From Saccharomycopsis phalli (taxonomy: Eukaryota > Ascomycota > Saccharomycetes > Ascoideales > Saccharomycopsidaceae), in contig CP073213.1 in the NCBI GenBank assembly GCA_020342235.1, positions 1,528,501 to 1,592,500 of the forward strand: a DNA stretch of 64,000 bases. Reading direction: 5' to 3'. Below the pieces are notes generated by a model. That model was not told the DNA's origin, did no database searches, and was given only the letters and a program-made list of their open reading frames with translations. Shown here one piece after another: positions 9,794 to 19,620 of this stretch. Positions within the stretch are counted from its first letter, which is position 1, and each line of letters opens with the position of its first letter. A program made the translations under genes and the position numbers.

Positions 9794-10864
9794 ATGGATT
9801 CCGAAGAATCGATTACAAATAAGGAGCTACCCACTGGAAATGGCCATACTATTATACCTTTAGCCTACAGTCGCGCTGGTGGATATTTCATTGCATTTTT
9901 TTGTTCCGCTCTGTCTTTACTCATGGCAGTTTTTATTTTATTAACTTTGAATACTTGTCACACCGTTGGGCATCAATGTTTTTCTCAATTGAACTTTAGA
10001 ATCATCACTGGAGGGTCTGGTGAAAATTTACGCGGTGCCCTTGGTGACATCCTTGACATGATAACATTCCTACTATTAGAATACAAGGTCACAGACCACT
10101 CATATGGGTATCCCGATTTCGGTGTCAATGCCTATGATGGACATATAATCGAGTCTACAAAAGACTTGCCCATGCCAATGTTATACCAGCACATGAACTA
10201 TTTTGGGAATGAGTCAGATCCTACCAGCATTGAAACGCTAAATCCAGAAAATTATTTTGAATTGGGTTTATTGGGTTATTGTACCACACAAAGTTCAAAA
10301 ACATGTCATGGTGGAATCAGTGATGCAATTGACGTTGCCTCGACTATCATCAGAGATATTGGAAACCAGGTAGAAACAATCCGCCCTGGTACAACCTTAA
10401 ACACAGTGGGTCAATCACTAGTAATAGCCTATGAGCTCTTGTTATCGAGTCTAGGACAGCCTGGTAAAAGTCAGGATGTAGTCAAGGGTGTATTGGCGAT
10501 GAAACGAATAAGCAAATGCATTCCTATTTTCATGAGCATTGAATTGGCGCTTCATTTCCTAACTTGTTTTGTGACTGGGGCACTTTTTTATATTATAGTA
10601 TCCAACTGGAAACGAAGCAGAGTGCGAATCACAACTTTAATTGGGATACTATGTGTGATCAGCACAGTTAACTTACTAATTAATATATTTACGGTTGCTT
10701 CGTTAGCGGCTTACATTAATAGGGTGAACCAAGTAATGTCTGAGGAGTTGTCGATTGCGATTGTTTTTTTTGGCAAGGGTTTTTATTTATTAGTGGAGGT
10801 GTTGGTGTGTTCGGTAATTCAGAGTGGGTTTCTCATCTTGGCCAAGGCCTATCTACAGCTTTAG
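9794..10864 (+). CDS. Uncharacterised four-TM membrane protein, same topology as preceding gene
   Basis: A 356-residue protein with a hydrophobic segment near residues 30-52, a long loop containing several Cys and one N-glycosylation site, then three hydrophobic segments near 245-350 and almost no C-terminal tail. I do not recognise the family with certainty. The arrangement (one TM, large ectodomain, three TMs) matches that of the upstream neighbour, and the two are head-to-tail with a 70-bp gap, so an ancient tandem duplication or joint function is possible. Primary-sequence similarity between them is not obvious by eye. Confidence 0.55.
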   Translation: MDSEESITNKELPTGNGHTIIPLAYSRAGGYFIAFFCSALSLLMAVFILLTLNTCHTVGHQCFSQLNFRIITGGSGENLRGALGDILDMITFLLLEYKVTDHSYGYPDFGVNAYDGHIIESTKDLPMPMLYQHMNYFGNESDPTSIETLNPENYFELGLLGYCTTQSSKTCHGGISDAIDVASTIIRDIGNQVETIRPGTTLNTVGQSLVIAYELLLSSLGQPGKSQDVVKGVLAMKRISKCIPIFMSIELALHFLTCFVTGALFYIIVSNWKRSRVRITTLIGILCVISTVNLLINIFTVASLAAYINRVNQVMSEELSIAIVFFGKGFYLLVEVLVCSVIQSGFLILAKAYLQL

Positions 10865-10886
10865 CGACTGTTATTAATATACACAC

Positions 10887-11660
10887 TTATTTATTCTTGG
10901 ATACCAAAGATATACCCGCATAGTTTCTGAGTAAAGACTTGAATGCAGCCCAGTATTGTTTGACCTGCACTGGTAATCGAGGATCGGCCAAAGCCCCATC
11001 CAATCTCACTTCATAGCCCTTCAAGGCAGATCTTGTGTACACCGAGCTCTCGTATCTTAATTTTATAAAGAAACTGTAGGCTATCAACACAATCCAAGAG
11101 CGTCTGGCAAATATCAATGCTCGGAATATCAGCACAAACAATAAGATCAACTCAAGGTTGGCAGAGTATTGCAACAATTTCTCATGGTTGTTCTTAACTA
11201 ATGAGCTAATTCTAGCTGTTAATCCGGTGTTAGTTGGATAGTTCATGGCTGGGAGGACTTGCTCTTGGAAAAATCCCAACACATGTACAATAGCAAACAA
11301 CACAAATGGTGCCAAGGACAAGACGGTCCGTGGGGCAAAAAACCAGATCAAGGCGTCAAAGGCGTATTGAACATTGTTGTCTCCTAGCAACACTGGTATT
11401 TTGACGGCATGGGTCTTCACAGTGCCATAAATGATCAACCCGTAAGAACCAAGCACTCCGATATAGGCAAGTCGATAAAAGAACTCAAGAGCACTTCCTG
11501 ACGATCGGATCGTCAAAAGGTATGCCAAAGAAGAGATTAAGGTAACAACATGGCCCAATGCCCAATAGAACTCAGGGGTTCTAGTTAAACGCAATAGCTT
11601 CTCTTGAGAATTTAGCGGTGGTGGCGCGCCTGAAGAAGCAGAAGAAGGTCTGGCAGACAT
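10887..11660 (-). CDS. PER33: POM33/PER33 (TMEM33) family ER/nuclear-pore membrane protein
   Basis: A 257-residue protein with several TM segments. The opening TPEFYWALGHVVTL block, the RRSWIVLIAYSFFIKLRYE segment and the C-terminal helix resemble the TMEM33/Pom33 family. Pom33 and Per33 localise to ER tubules and nuclear pores and help distribute pores. The N-terminal 20 residues are Pro/Ser rich. The gene is convergent with the four-TM protein, the two stops lying about 22 bp apart. POM33 versus PER33 cannot be decided, as non-WGD yeasts carry a single copy. Confidence 0.8.
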   Translation of the reverse strand: MSARPSSASSGAPPPLNSQEKLLRLTRTPEFYWALGHVVTLISSLAYLLTIRSSGSALEFFYRLAYIGVLGSYGLIIYGTVKTHAVKIPVLLGDNNVQYAFDALIWFFAPRTVLSLAPFVLFAIVHVLGFFQEQVLPAMNYPTNTGLTARISSLVKNNHEKLLQYSANLELILLFVLIFRALIFARRSWIVLIAYSFFIKLRYESSVYTRSALKGYEVRLDGALADPRLPVQVKQYWAAFKSLLRNYAGISLVSKNK

Positions 11661-11981
11661 GTATAATAATTGTAGTTGCTCTCAAACGCGAAGTTAACCT
11701 TGCTAAGAAATAATTATAAAGATGGATTTCGTGCTGCCCGTTGGATTGCCGCTCGGCAGCAAGGGCACGCAACCAGGCGGGTCCATGGAGATTTTGTGGG
11801 AATCGGAGGGCTAGTGTAGGTAGGTAAGATGCCTAGAGACATGAAAATCTTTTCTGGGATAAATTTTTCAATTTTTTCCAAAGACATACATAACACAGAT
11901 AACAATTGTGTGAAAATCACAGAGATTGAATTTCAGAAAGTTGACAAAGAAATTTACCATTGGCAAAATTATTTATTAAAA
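11661..11981. other. Intergenic region with in-frame upstream ATG
   Basis: This is the divergent promoter between the PER33-like gene and the GYF-domain gene. A frame opening with ATG at 11829 runs without a stop into exon 1 of the GYF gene and could add 51 residues. I take it as 5' leader, because the added peptide is unlike the family and the MSQSSS start has the usual A-rich context (AAAATG). I see no RNA gene here. Confidence 0.4.
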
Positions 11982-14475
11982 ATGTCTCAATCCTCATCTT
12001 TAGCTTTTGGCCCAACTTGGTAAGTATTGATACTCACTGATAGTACTAGCAGCGATACTAACATATAGGATGCGCCCTAAAAGTTCTTCCATGACGGAAG
12101 ACAAGGTACTAAATCTTTCCAATCTCTCTGATGGACTAAAGTCTAATGACGGAGACACCAAGGATGGCGATTTGAAAGTGATTTCGCCCAATGAGGGCAG
12201 TAAGACCTACTCCATTCCTGAAATGTTTGACATCTTAAACACAATGAGAAAGAAGAAAGAGCTTCTCTCCAGCGATTCATCTGAGCCGTACCAGAATTCT
12301 GTTCCTACGGATAGCTTGCACAGTGCCCTTCTTAACGATCCAAGATCGCACGACAGTCCTAATTTGGCTCTGGACATGGCAAGTTTACACCTAAGTGGCA
12401 ACTTGGACAACCCACCACAGGCCAATGAATCGTCCTGGGACAAGGTCGAGCAAGGGATTACCAGCCCTCTGGTGAACTCCAATTCGTTGTTGAACAGGTT
12501 GTCTTCTCTTGGTGCCACCCAGACATCTACACCTCCAGGTTTATACACCATGTCGCCAGAGAATATCAACTGGTTTTACTTGGATCCCCTAAACCATGAG
12601 CAAGGTCCATTTCTGGGCACTTTGATGCATACGTGGTACTCGCAGGGATATTTAAACCATGAGTTGAAGATCCGTCGTGCTGAAGAGTCATCCTACTACC
12701 CTCTCAGCACGTTTATCGCCAAAGTTCAAAACTCCTTCCAGCCATTTCTTGTAAGCTTGCCCAGTTCTAGTGGACAAGGTTTTGGCCATCATTCCGACCA
12801 TCTGTCGTCGTCATTTTTTGGTAACTCGCAGGGTCATGGCAATGAAACCCTGATTAGGTCCAACTTTTTTCAATCACCTGGTCATTCAGTTGATAACACT
12901 CCATTGAACTCGGGATTTCAAACTGCCAGTTCGTGGGGTTCTCCTGTTTCTAATTTAGTCCAACCGTCATGGAATAATAGCTACATGACGGGGTTGGGCC
13001 ATTCTGCTCTATCATCGATGTCCAACTCCCAAGAGCTTGGGATCGCGGATAATATGCCTTCAAGGTTAAATAACCAGTCGCCTTTCTACGGTAATGCATC
13101 GCTCTCCGGGGGAAACTCCATTACTAGTATCCTGAATAATACACCAGCATCTAATCAAGCCGCAAGTTTGTCTGCTGATGGGCCCGAGTTGAGGGGTTCT
13201 TCTCTTAGTCCCGAGGTACAAAACAAACCGTTAAGTGATACCACGTTGCAGCAAGAGTCGATTGATCAGGATATTACTGCATTTGTATTGGAAAGTGTCC
13301 TTAATGATGTCAGTTATGGTAAAAAGGATGAGCCTGAGAAGACCCAAAAGCCCGAGAAGCCTGAGGAAAAGACTGCTGGGGTTGAAAAGGAAAAGACTAG
13401 TAAAAAAGCCAAGTCTGTTGAACCAGCCAGTAGTCCAGTAAAGGAAAAGAAGACCAAATCAGCCAAAACCAAGGCCACAAAAGAACACACGCCACGGCAA
13501 CACGTTGTCAGAGAAGTCATCACAAAGGAAATATTTGCTGAGGATCCTGTTGTTCTGCCAGTGAAGTCTCAAATCACTGAGCCAGTGATTGAAAAATTGG
13601 TTCCTGTTGTGACCATCAAGTCTAAGCTTGCGCCATGGGCCAAGGCCAATGAAGAACCAAAGAATGAGAAAAAGTTGACGTTGGCGGAAATCCAGGAAAT
13701 GGAGGCTGCTAAGAAGGAAAAGGAATTGAAAGAGCTTGAGCAACAGAGAGCTGTACAAAGAAGTTTGTTGTTTTCCCAGACTTTGAAAGAGCAATCCATT
13801 GAAGCTGCTGAAAAGACCATGCTTCCAGGCACCGCTGGCTGGGCAAAGACACCAACAGAGTCGTCGATTCCAACCCGAACCCTTGCGGATATCCAAAAAG
13901 AAGAGGCAGCCAAAAAGAAGTCGACAGCACCAGTTGCCAAGGGACCTTCGTTTGCTAGTGCGCTTGTGGAGTCATCTTCTAACGATAATAGCTGGACTGT
14001 TGTTGCCAACTCTTCCAAGAAAACTGCGCCTACTGCCAAGGCGGTGCAGCGAACTGCTAAAAACCAAGTCATGCCTCACTCGAAACCGATTGGTAGTAGC
14101 ATTTCGTATGCTACCCTGGCAGTATCTGTGTCGAGCAATAAGCCTGTGAATAGTCCAAGCAAGCAGCGTTCTGACTTCTTGGCCTGGTGCCGTAACGAGT
14201 TGAAGGACTTGAACCGTGGAGTTGACAAGGAGGAGTTGTTGAGAATGTTCTTTATGTTCCCATGCAGCAACGATTCGCGCGATTTAATTGAAGACACAAT
14301 TTACTCTTCATCGAAGACGGTTAATGGCCGGAGGTTTGCCGAGGAGTTTATTAAGCGCAGACGGGTTGCTGAGAAGAACACGGTTAACTGGGATGAAGTA
14401 TTTAGCTTAGATCCAGATGAAGCTGATGACGACGAGTGGACTACTACAACTTCAAAGAAGAAAAACAGACGCTAA
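11982..14475 (+). CDS. SYH1: GYF-domain protein of the SMY2/SYH1 family, one 5' intron
   Basis: Exon 1 is 11982-12019 and exon 2 is 12069-14475; the 49-bp intron has GTAAGT, a perfect TACTAAC at 12056-12062 and a TAG acceptor. Splicing gives 814 residues beginning MSQSSSLAFGPTWMRPKS. A GYF domain lies near residues 172-230 (WFYLDPLNHEQGPFLG), a module that binds proline-rich peptides. Smy2/Syh1 proteins bind mRNP factors and COPII components and act in translation-linked mRNA control. The middle is Ser/Asn rich, followed by Lys/Glu-rich coiled coil and a conserved C-terminal block of about 90 residues. Exon structure is inferred from splice signals and frame. Confidence 0.88.
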
Positions 14476-14644
14476 ATATTTAATGCTTAATTTCTTGATA
14501 GACATTTGTAGACAAGAGATGTCAGTAAACGGACCTCTTTTTGGGGAAGTATTGGTCTTTATTAAAGTGATCATTTGTGACATTTTTATACAGTGTTGCT
14601 ATTGTCGGTCTTGGATGTTGGAATAACTGCAATTGAGATTGCAC

Positions 14645-14651
14645 CGGGTAA
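14645..14651 (+). promoter_or_regulatory. Reb1-type motif upstream of SRP54
   Basis: CGGGTAA (TTACCCG on the other strand), the general regulatory factor Reb1 core motif, lies 48 bp upstream of the SRP54 ATG. The same heptamer recurs in several promoters of this window. Confidence 0.5.
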
Positions 14652-14698
14652 CTGACGGTACTCATTTTTTTGTGCGTGGAAGATTCAAAGCAGTGACC

Positions 14699-16288
14699 AT
14701 GGTTTTAGCAGACTTGGGACGACGGATCAATACGGCGATATCTGATATTACTCGGTCAGATGTTGTTGATGAGAATGCAATCAACCTTATGTTGAAGGAA
14801 ATCTGTAATGCTCTTTTAGAGGCAGATATAAACTTCAAGTTAGTGGCTAGATTGCGAGAGCGAATCAAGACCAAGGTCAACGGACAGGAGAATGCGGCAG
14901 GGGTGAATAAAAAGCGGCTAATTCAGAAGACGGTGTTTGATGAGTTGGTTACGCTTGTAGATAGCACTGCTGAGCCATACAAAGTGAAACGGCACCAGTC
15001 CAATATCATCATGTTTGTTGGATTGCAAGGTGCAGGAAAGACCACTACATGTACAAAATTGGCAAGCCACTACCAACGGCGAGGGTTTAAAGTCGGCTTG
15101 GTGTGTGCTGACACGTTCAGAGCTGGTGCTTTTGACCAGTTGAAGCAGAATGCCACCAAGGCGCGGATCCCGTTTTATGGGTCCTACACCGAGACAGACC
15201 CGGTGAAAGTTGCGCGGGCTGGTGTGGAGAAGTTCAAAAAGGAGAAGTTTGAGATTATAATAGTCGATACTTCTGGGCGTCATCGCCAGGAGCAAGATTT
15301 GTTCGAGGAAATGGTGGAGATTGGCCAGGCCGTCAAGCCGAACCAGACAGTGATGGTGTTGGATGGCTCGATTGGACAGGCTGCAGAGGCACAGAGTAAG
15401 GCGTTCAAGGAGGCGTCGGAGTTTGGTGCGATTATCTTGACCAAGATGGACGGAGATGCAAAAGGTGGAGGTGCGATTTCCGCTGTGGCTGCGACCAACA
15501 CCCCGGTGATCTTTATTGGTACTGGTGAGCACATCCACGATTTGGAAACCTTTTCGCCAAAGTCGTTTATCTCGAAGTTACTTGGCATTGGCGACATCCA
15601 GGGCTTGATGGAGCACGTGCAGTCGCTCAACTTGGATCAGAAGGATACCATGAAGAACTTCCAGGAGGGCAAGTTCACGCTCCGTGACTTCCAGACGCAG
15701 ATGAACAACATGCTCAAGATGGGTCCTCTTTCAAAGATCGCGGCCATGATTCCCGGCATGTCCAACATGATGCAGGGGGTCAGTGAGGACGAGGCGTCGT
15801 TCCGATTGAAGCGGATGATTTTTATTTTGGACTCGATGACCAAGCAGGAGTTGGATAGCGATGGTGTTATCTTTATTGACCAGCCGTCACGGATCGTTCG
15901 TGTTGCTAGAGGCTCTGGTACGTCGGTCTCAGACGTTGAAATGGTATTGTTGCAGCAAAAGACAATGGCGCGAATCGCCAAGGGATCAAAGAGCATGATG
16001 GACATGCAAAAGGGAGGTGGTGTTCCGGGAGGACGCGGAGGAATGGCTAATATGCTCAACCCAGCAAACATGAACCGTGCCATGAAGCAGATGCAGCAGA
16101 ACCCAGGCATGATGGAGAACATGATGAATATGTTTGGTGGTGGCGGCGGAGGCATGCCTAACATGGGAGACATGATGAAGATGATGGGCGGCGGGGGAAT
16201 GCCAAATCCTGCTGAAATACAAAATATGATGAGACAGAATCCAAATATGATGCAAGACATGATGAAACAGTTTGGAATGGGTAGATAG
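14699..16288 (+). CDS. SRP54: Signal recognition particle 54-kDa GTPase
   Basis: A 529-residue protein opening [20 protein letters not shown], the conserved Srp54 N terminus, which fixes the ATG at 14699 rather than the earlier TTG. The N domain is followed by the G domain with the P-loop [10 protein letters not shown] near residue 108, DTSGRH and [11 protein letters not shown]. The M domain is Met rich and ends in Gly/Met repeats ([20 protein letters not shown]). It binds signal sequences and SRP RNA and targets ribosomes to the ER. I saw no CTG codon in the region I read, consistent with CTG avoidance in highly expressed genes. Confidence 0.97.
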   Translation: MVLADLGRRINTAISDITRSDVVDENAINLMLKEICNALLEADINFKLVARLRERIKTKVNGQENAAGVNKKRLIQKTVFDELVTLVDSTAEPYKVKRHQSNIIMFVGLQGAGKTTTCTKLASHYQRRGFKVGLVCADTFRAGAFDQLKQNATKARIPFYGSYTETDPVKVARAGVEKFKKEKFEIIIVDTSGRHRQEQDLFEEMVEIGQAVKPNQTVMVLDGSIGQAAEAQSKAFKEASEFGAIILTKMDGDAKGGGAISAVAATNTPVIFIGTGEHIHDLETFSPKSFISKLLGIGDIQGLMEHVQSLNLDQKDTMKNFQEGKFTLRDFQTQMNNMLKMGPLSKIAAMIPGMSNMMQGVSEDEASFRLKRMIFILDSMTKQELDSDGVIFIDQPSRIVRVARGSGTSVSDVEMVLLQQKTMARIAKGSKSMMDMQKGGGVPGGRGGMANMLNPANMNRAMKQMQQNPGMMENMMNMFGGGGGGMPNMGDMMKMMGGGGMPNPAEIQNMMRQNPNMMQDMMKQFGMGR

Positions 16289-16678
16289 GTAATATAGTGT
16301 AAACACCTCGTCTTGTAGTCGTATGTCAAATGACAAGTATTTTTTTTAAATTGCAGATTTGCGCACTGCCATGGATCCCACGTTGAGGATTTTGCTTACG
16401 AAATCTTGTTTGGGTTTCGGGCAGCAGTGTCTGGTGATGGAGGGGCGATCCACTTATCAAGGAAATCCATTATAAATATATTTACGTTGCCTTGTCGCTT
16501 GTTTGTTGTGCCAGTCATTCAGTGAGGTTTCCTAGGTACATGTCCGTTGTAAGAATGTCTCATGCATGTCACGACTAGTGTAAGGTACCACCCACGGCCA
16601 GGAGTAACGCAAAACTGTTATAAAGAAAAGTCTTTCCGGAAAAATGCACTACCTAGTAATACAAATTTGACATATATT
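16289..16678. other. Intergenic region between SRP54 and the yapsin-like gene
   Basis: About 390 bp. I see a TATA-like TATAAATATAT at about 16470, and an ATG at 16562 in frame with the downstream gene; the later ATG at 16679 is preferred because it starts the signal peptide. No tRNA or snoRNA signature was found. Confidence 0.4.
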
Positions 16679-18493
16679 ATGCTTGAGCTACTACCTGGTG
16701 CTTGGATTGGGCTATTGCTCGCCCTTGAGCAACTCGGCTCAGTAGTAGCAGGAACAGTGCTTAGCTATGATATCCTGCTAAGTTCCACGGGAAATAATAT
16801 CCAGCGGCGAATAGCCAGCACACCCATAATACTATCCGGCTCGAGCAGCCAGATATTCGACGATAACTACTGCATTTCGATCGTCAATATCAACGGCAAA
16901 CCCTCTAGAATGGCCCTTGATTTCGTCAGTCCTGATTCCTGGGAATACGGGTTAGTTGGTGCTGCGATTCCTAGAGCCCAGCCATTCAATCTGACATTCC
17001 TGTTTAAGAATCAAGTCAATCGCGTGGATGCTACCTGGACCATGGCCACAATCGATATCCTAGGTGGTCATTTGCAGAACGTCCCTGTTGCTGGTGCAGC
17101 TTCTTCGGAGAGTGTCATCAACGGTGTCTTGGGGTTGGGGGCTCCAAACAACAATGGAGTGCACACAAATATAGTCGAGGCTCTAAATAGCCAAAGGATA
17201 ACATCAGCACCTGGATATGGTGTCGTTGTGAGCAACACTGGTCTGGGAACTGTGGAGTTTGGCAGCATCGACAGCACCCAATTTACAGGTGTTGTCGGGA
17301 CGTTTCCCATGGACAGGCCTTTGGAAATGACGTCGATCTCCGTGGGAAACACCGATATTCCTTTGGACGTCAGTTCAGTGACAATCGACCGCAGCAAAGA
17401 GTTGATTTACTTGAGTGACAAGCAGGTCGCTGCTATTATTCAGCTGCTTGGTGCAGACGCACAATTGAACAAGGCGTATGGAATATATACTGTTGATTGC
17501 CGCTTTGCCACTAGCAGCAATCTCAGAGTGAAGTTGGGTGATCTCGAATTAACCATTCCAATAAGCGCATTGATTGCCCGTGTGGAGTACGATAACGGGG
17601 TCTTTGACAGTAGATGCGCATTCAAGTTGGTTCCACGCACAGGAATCACTCTGGCATTGTTGGGGAACTCGTTCTTGAGGTTTGTGTACCAATACAATGA
17701 CATTTCCCATGCCAGGATCCAGCTCGCACAGTCGGTCATTAACTTGAATGGCCTCACTGCAAAGAATATCGTGAGTTCACCTCCACCGGCCATTTCTGCC
17801 ACGGGCAATGCTTCGGCTATCATTCGGCCCACTTCTTCTGCTTCGATTACGAGTGCTGTTTCCTCCATCTCGGTAACTAACATTGATTCTTCCACCTCAG
17901 TAGCTAGCACTGATTCTTCCACATCACGCACAGGTAAACACACACGGAGAATATCCACATCTATCGTCACCAACGACACTTTTGGGGCATTTGATAATGG
18001 CAGGGCTTCCCATGGAGAAATCACAAGTAGCACTGTGGATTCCAATGCTACTTTATCCAATGTGACTGCAACGCCCCAATCTAGTATCAGTGAATCTACT
18101 AGCCTCACTCAATCTACCACCATCAGCGAAACCTCTGCCACTAGCGAAACCTCTGCCATTATCGAAACTTCCGCTAATAGCGAAACTTCCACCAGCCAAA
18201 CCACCATTAACCAAACCTCATTAACATCAACTCCAAATACCATTATCGGCATTAGTCAAACCAGCAGTTTCTCCAATATCATCCCGACTGGTTCGGCCAA
18301 CAGCAGTAGTATAACCACGAGTACCACTGCTACTGCGGAAACTACACCAGCAACATTCACCTTTTCCCACGGGGAATTTTCTTCGATATTGAAAATTGTC
18401 GACTCACAACAAAACAATGCTGTTCGCAATCTTCTACAAACATCTATAGTCGGCGTGGTAGCAGGTTACCTAATCAACTGCGCATTTCTTTAA
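16679..18493 (+). CDS. Yapsin/SAP-like GPI protein lacking both catalytic Asp motifs
   Basis: A 604-residue protein with signal peptide (residues 1-25), a pepsin-like fold (about 26-385), a Ser/Thr-rich stalk (about 390-570) and a hydrophobic C-terminal tail typical of GPI attachment. Fold markers include GVLGLGAP near 149 and TVEFGSIDSTQFTG near 191. The two D-T/S-G active-site motifs are replaced by D81-F-V and D237-R-S, so it should be catalytically inactive. The stalk has 18-bp repeats (SETSA-type) near 18120-18190. Yapsins and Saps act at the cell wall; this one may have a structural, binding or regulatory role, which is inference. The reading frame is intact. Confidence 0.75.
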   Translation: MLELLPGAWIGLLLALEQLGSVVAGTVLSYDILLSSTGNNIQRRIASTPIILSGSSSQIFDDNYCISIVNINGKPSRMALDFVSPDSWEYGLVGAAIPRAQPFNLTFLFKNQVNRVDATWTMATIDILGGHLQNVPVAGAASSESVINGVLGLGAPNNNGVHTNIVEALNSQRITSAPGYGVVVSNTGLGTVEFGSIDSTQFTGVVGTFPMDRPLEMTSISVGNTDIPLDVSSVTIDRSKELIYLSDKQVAAIIQLLGADAQLNKAYGIYTVDCRFATSSNLRVKLGDLELTIPISALIARVEYDNGVFDSRCAFKLVPRTGITLALLGNSFLRFVYQYNDISHARIQLAQSVINLNGLTAKNIVSSPPPAISATGNASAIIRPTSSASITSAVSSISVTNIDSSTSVASTDSSTSRTGKHTRRISTSIVTNDTFGAFDNGRASHGEITSSTVDSNATLSNVTATPQSSISESTSLTQSTTISETSATSETSAIIETSANSETSTSQTTINQTSLTSTPNTIIGISQTSSFSNIIPTGSANSSSITTSTTATAETTPATFTFSHGEFSSILKIVDSQQNNAVRNLLQTSIVGVVAGYLINCAFL

Positions 18494-18619
18494 CTAGACA
18501 TTAGAGTATAGACCGCCCTCTAGAACTTGGTTTATTAATTAATACATCATACATACACGAATATTACCTGTAGAATACAACTCCTCGCTATAACCTACAT
18601 ATCCCATCTCTTGGGGAAA

Positions 18620-19558
18620 TTATTTGTATTGTCCCTGGAACTGCAATTCCCCTGCTACTTGAGGCCCGAGGGAGGAAGTATACTCACTAAACCAAGGATG
18701 TTGCAAGGCCTGGCGAGCCGTGATTCGCGACTCCGGCTTCATCTGTAATAGTGAGCTAAGCAAGTTCAAGCCAACTTTATCGACTTGAGGAACCACCGAT
18801 GCCAACTCTTGTGGGGCATACAAGTCCCAGTTGACTCTATAATTTGGTAACTGGGATACTCCTGGCCAGGTCCGCTCCATTGGAGTGCCCATAACTTTGA
18901 AAATAGTTATTAATTGGTCGTCGTTCGACGAGCCTGGGAAAAGCGGTCTACCAGTAAACATCTCGGCCATGATGCAGCCAGCTGACCATATATCAATAGA
19001 AGTATTGTAGTTTCTCGAGCCCATCAAGACATCGGGTGCTCTGTACCACAACGTGACAACTTCGTTGGAGAACGTGTTCACCGGAATACCAAATGCCCGA
19101 GCCAATCCAAAGTCGCCCAACTTCAACTCCCCCTTGGAATTGATCAACAAGTTTTGGGGCTTCAAGTCCCGATGCAATACACTATTATCATGACAGAACA
19201 TTATGCCCCGTAGTAGCTGGAACATGAAGCTTTTGATTACCTTAGCCTCCAATGCACCTCGGGTGCCAAAGGTATCCATGTACTTCTTCAAGTCCTTGTC
19301 CATGTACTCAAACACAAGCGTCAACTTATTCTCGGTGTGAATCACATCGTAGAGCGTTACAATATTCTCGTGCTTCAATTCTTTCATGAGTGATATTTCT
19401 CGTATGGCGGTCGAAGGCGTCCCTTCTTCAGAGTCCAAGTTTATCTCCTTGAGAGCAACTAGGGTGCCAGTGAAGCCGTTTCGCCCCTTGTAAACCGTGG
19501 CATACGTTCCCTCGCCTAACTTCTCAAGTTGCTGGAAATGCGAAGATTGGTTAGCCAT
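18620..19558 (-). CDS. PHO85: Cyclin-dependent kinase Pho85
   Basis: A 312-residue CDK with [11 protein letters not shown], the cyclin-binding helix [48 protein letters not shown] and a lobe closely matching Pho85. Pho85 partners with several cyclins in phosphate, glycogen and cell-cycle signalling. The ATG at 19558 gives [21 protein letters not shown]. cerevisiae PHO85 has an intron near its start; none is needed here. It diverges from TRM44, the starts being 62 bp apart. Confidence 0.96.
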   Translation of the reverse strand: MANQSSHFQQLEKLGEGTYATVYKGRNGFTGTLVALKEINLDSEEGTPSTAIREISLMKELKHENIVTLYDVIHTENKLTLVFEYMDKDLKKYMDTFGTRGALEAKVIKSFMFQLLRGIMFCHDNSVLHRDLKPQNLLINSKGELKLGDFGLARAFGIPVNTFSNEVVTLWYRAPDVLMGSRNYNTSIDIWSAGCIMAEMFTGRPLFPGSSNDDQLITIFKVMGTPMERTWPGVSQLPNYRVNWDLYAPQELASVVPQVDKVGLNLLSSLLQMKPESRITARQALQHPWFSEYTSSLGPQVAGELQFQGQYK

Positions 19559-19620
19559 TGCCAATTATTTTGCAAGTATTTGTAACCTGGCCTTTTTTTT
19601 TCTTTACCGCAGATGAGGAG

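Noticed and set aside
11829-11981. 51-residue N-terminal extension of the GYF-domain protein from an upstream in-frame ATG
   Set aside because: The extension lacks family similarity; the A-rich context and the conserved-looking MSQSSSLAFGPTW start favour the later ATG.
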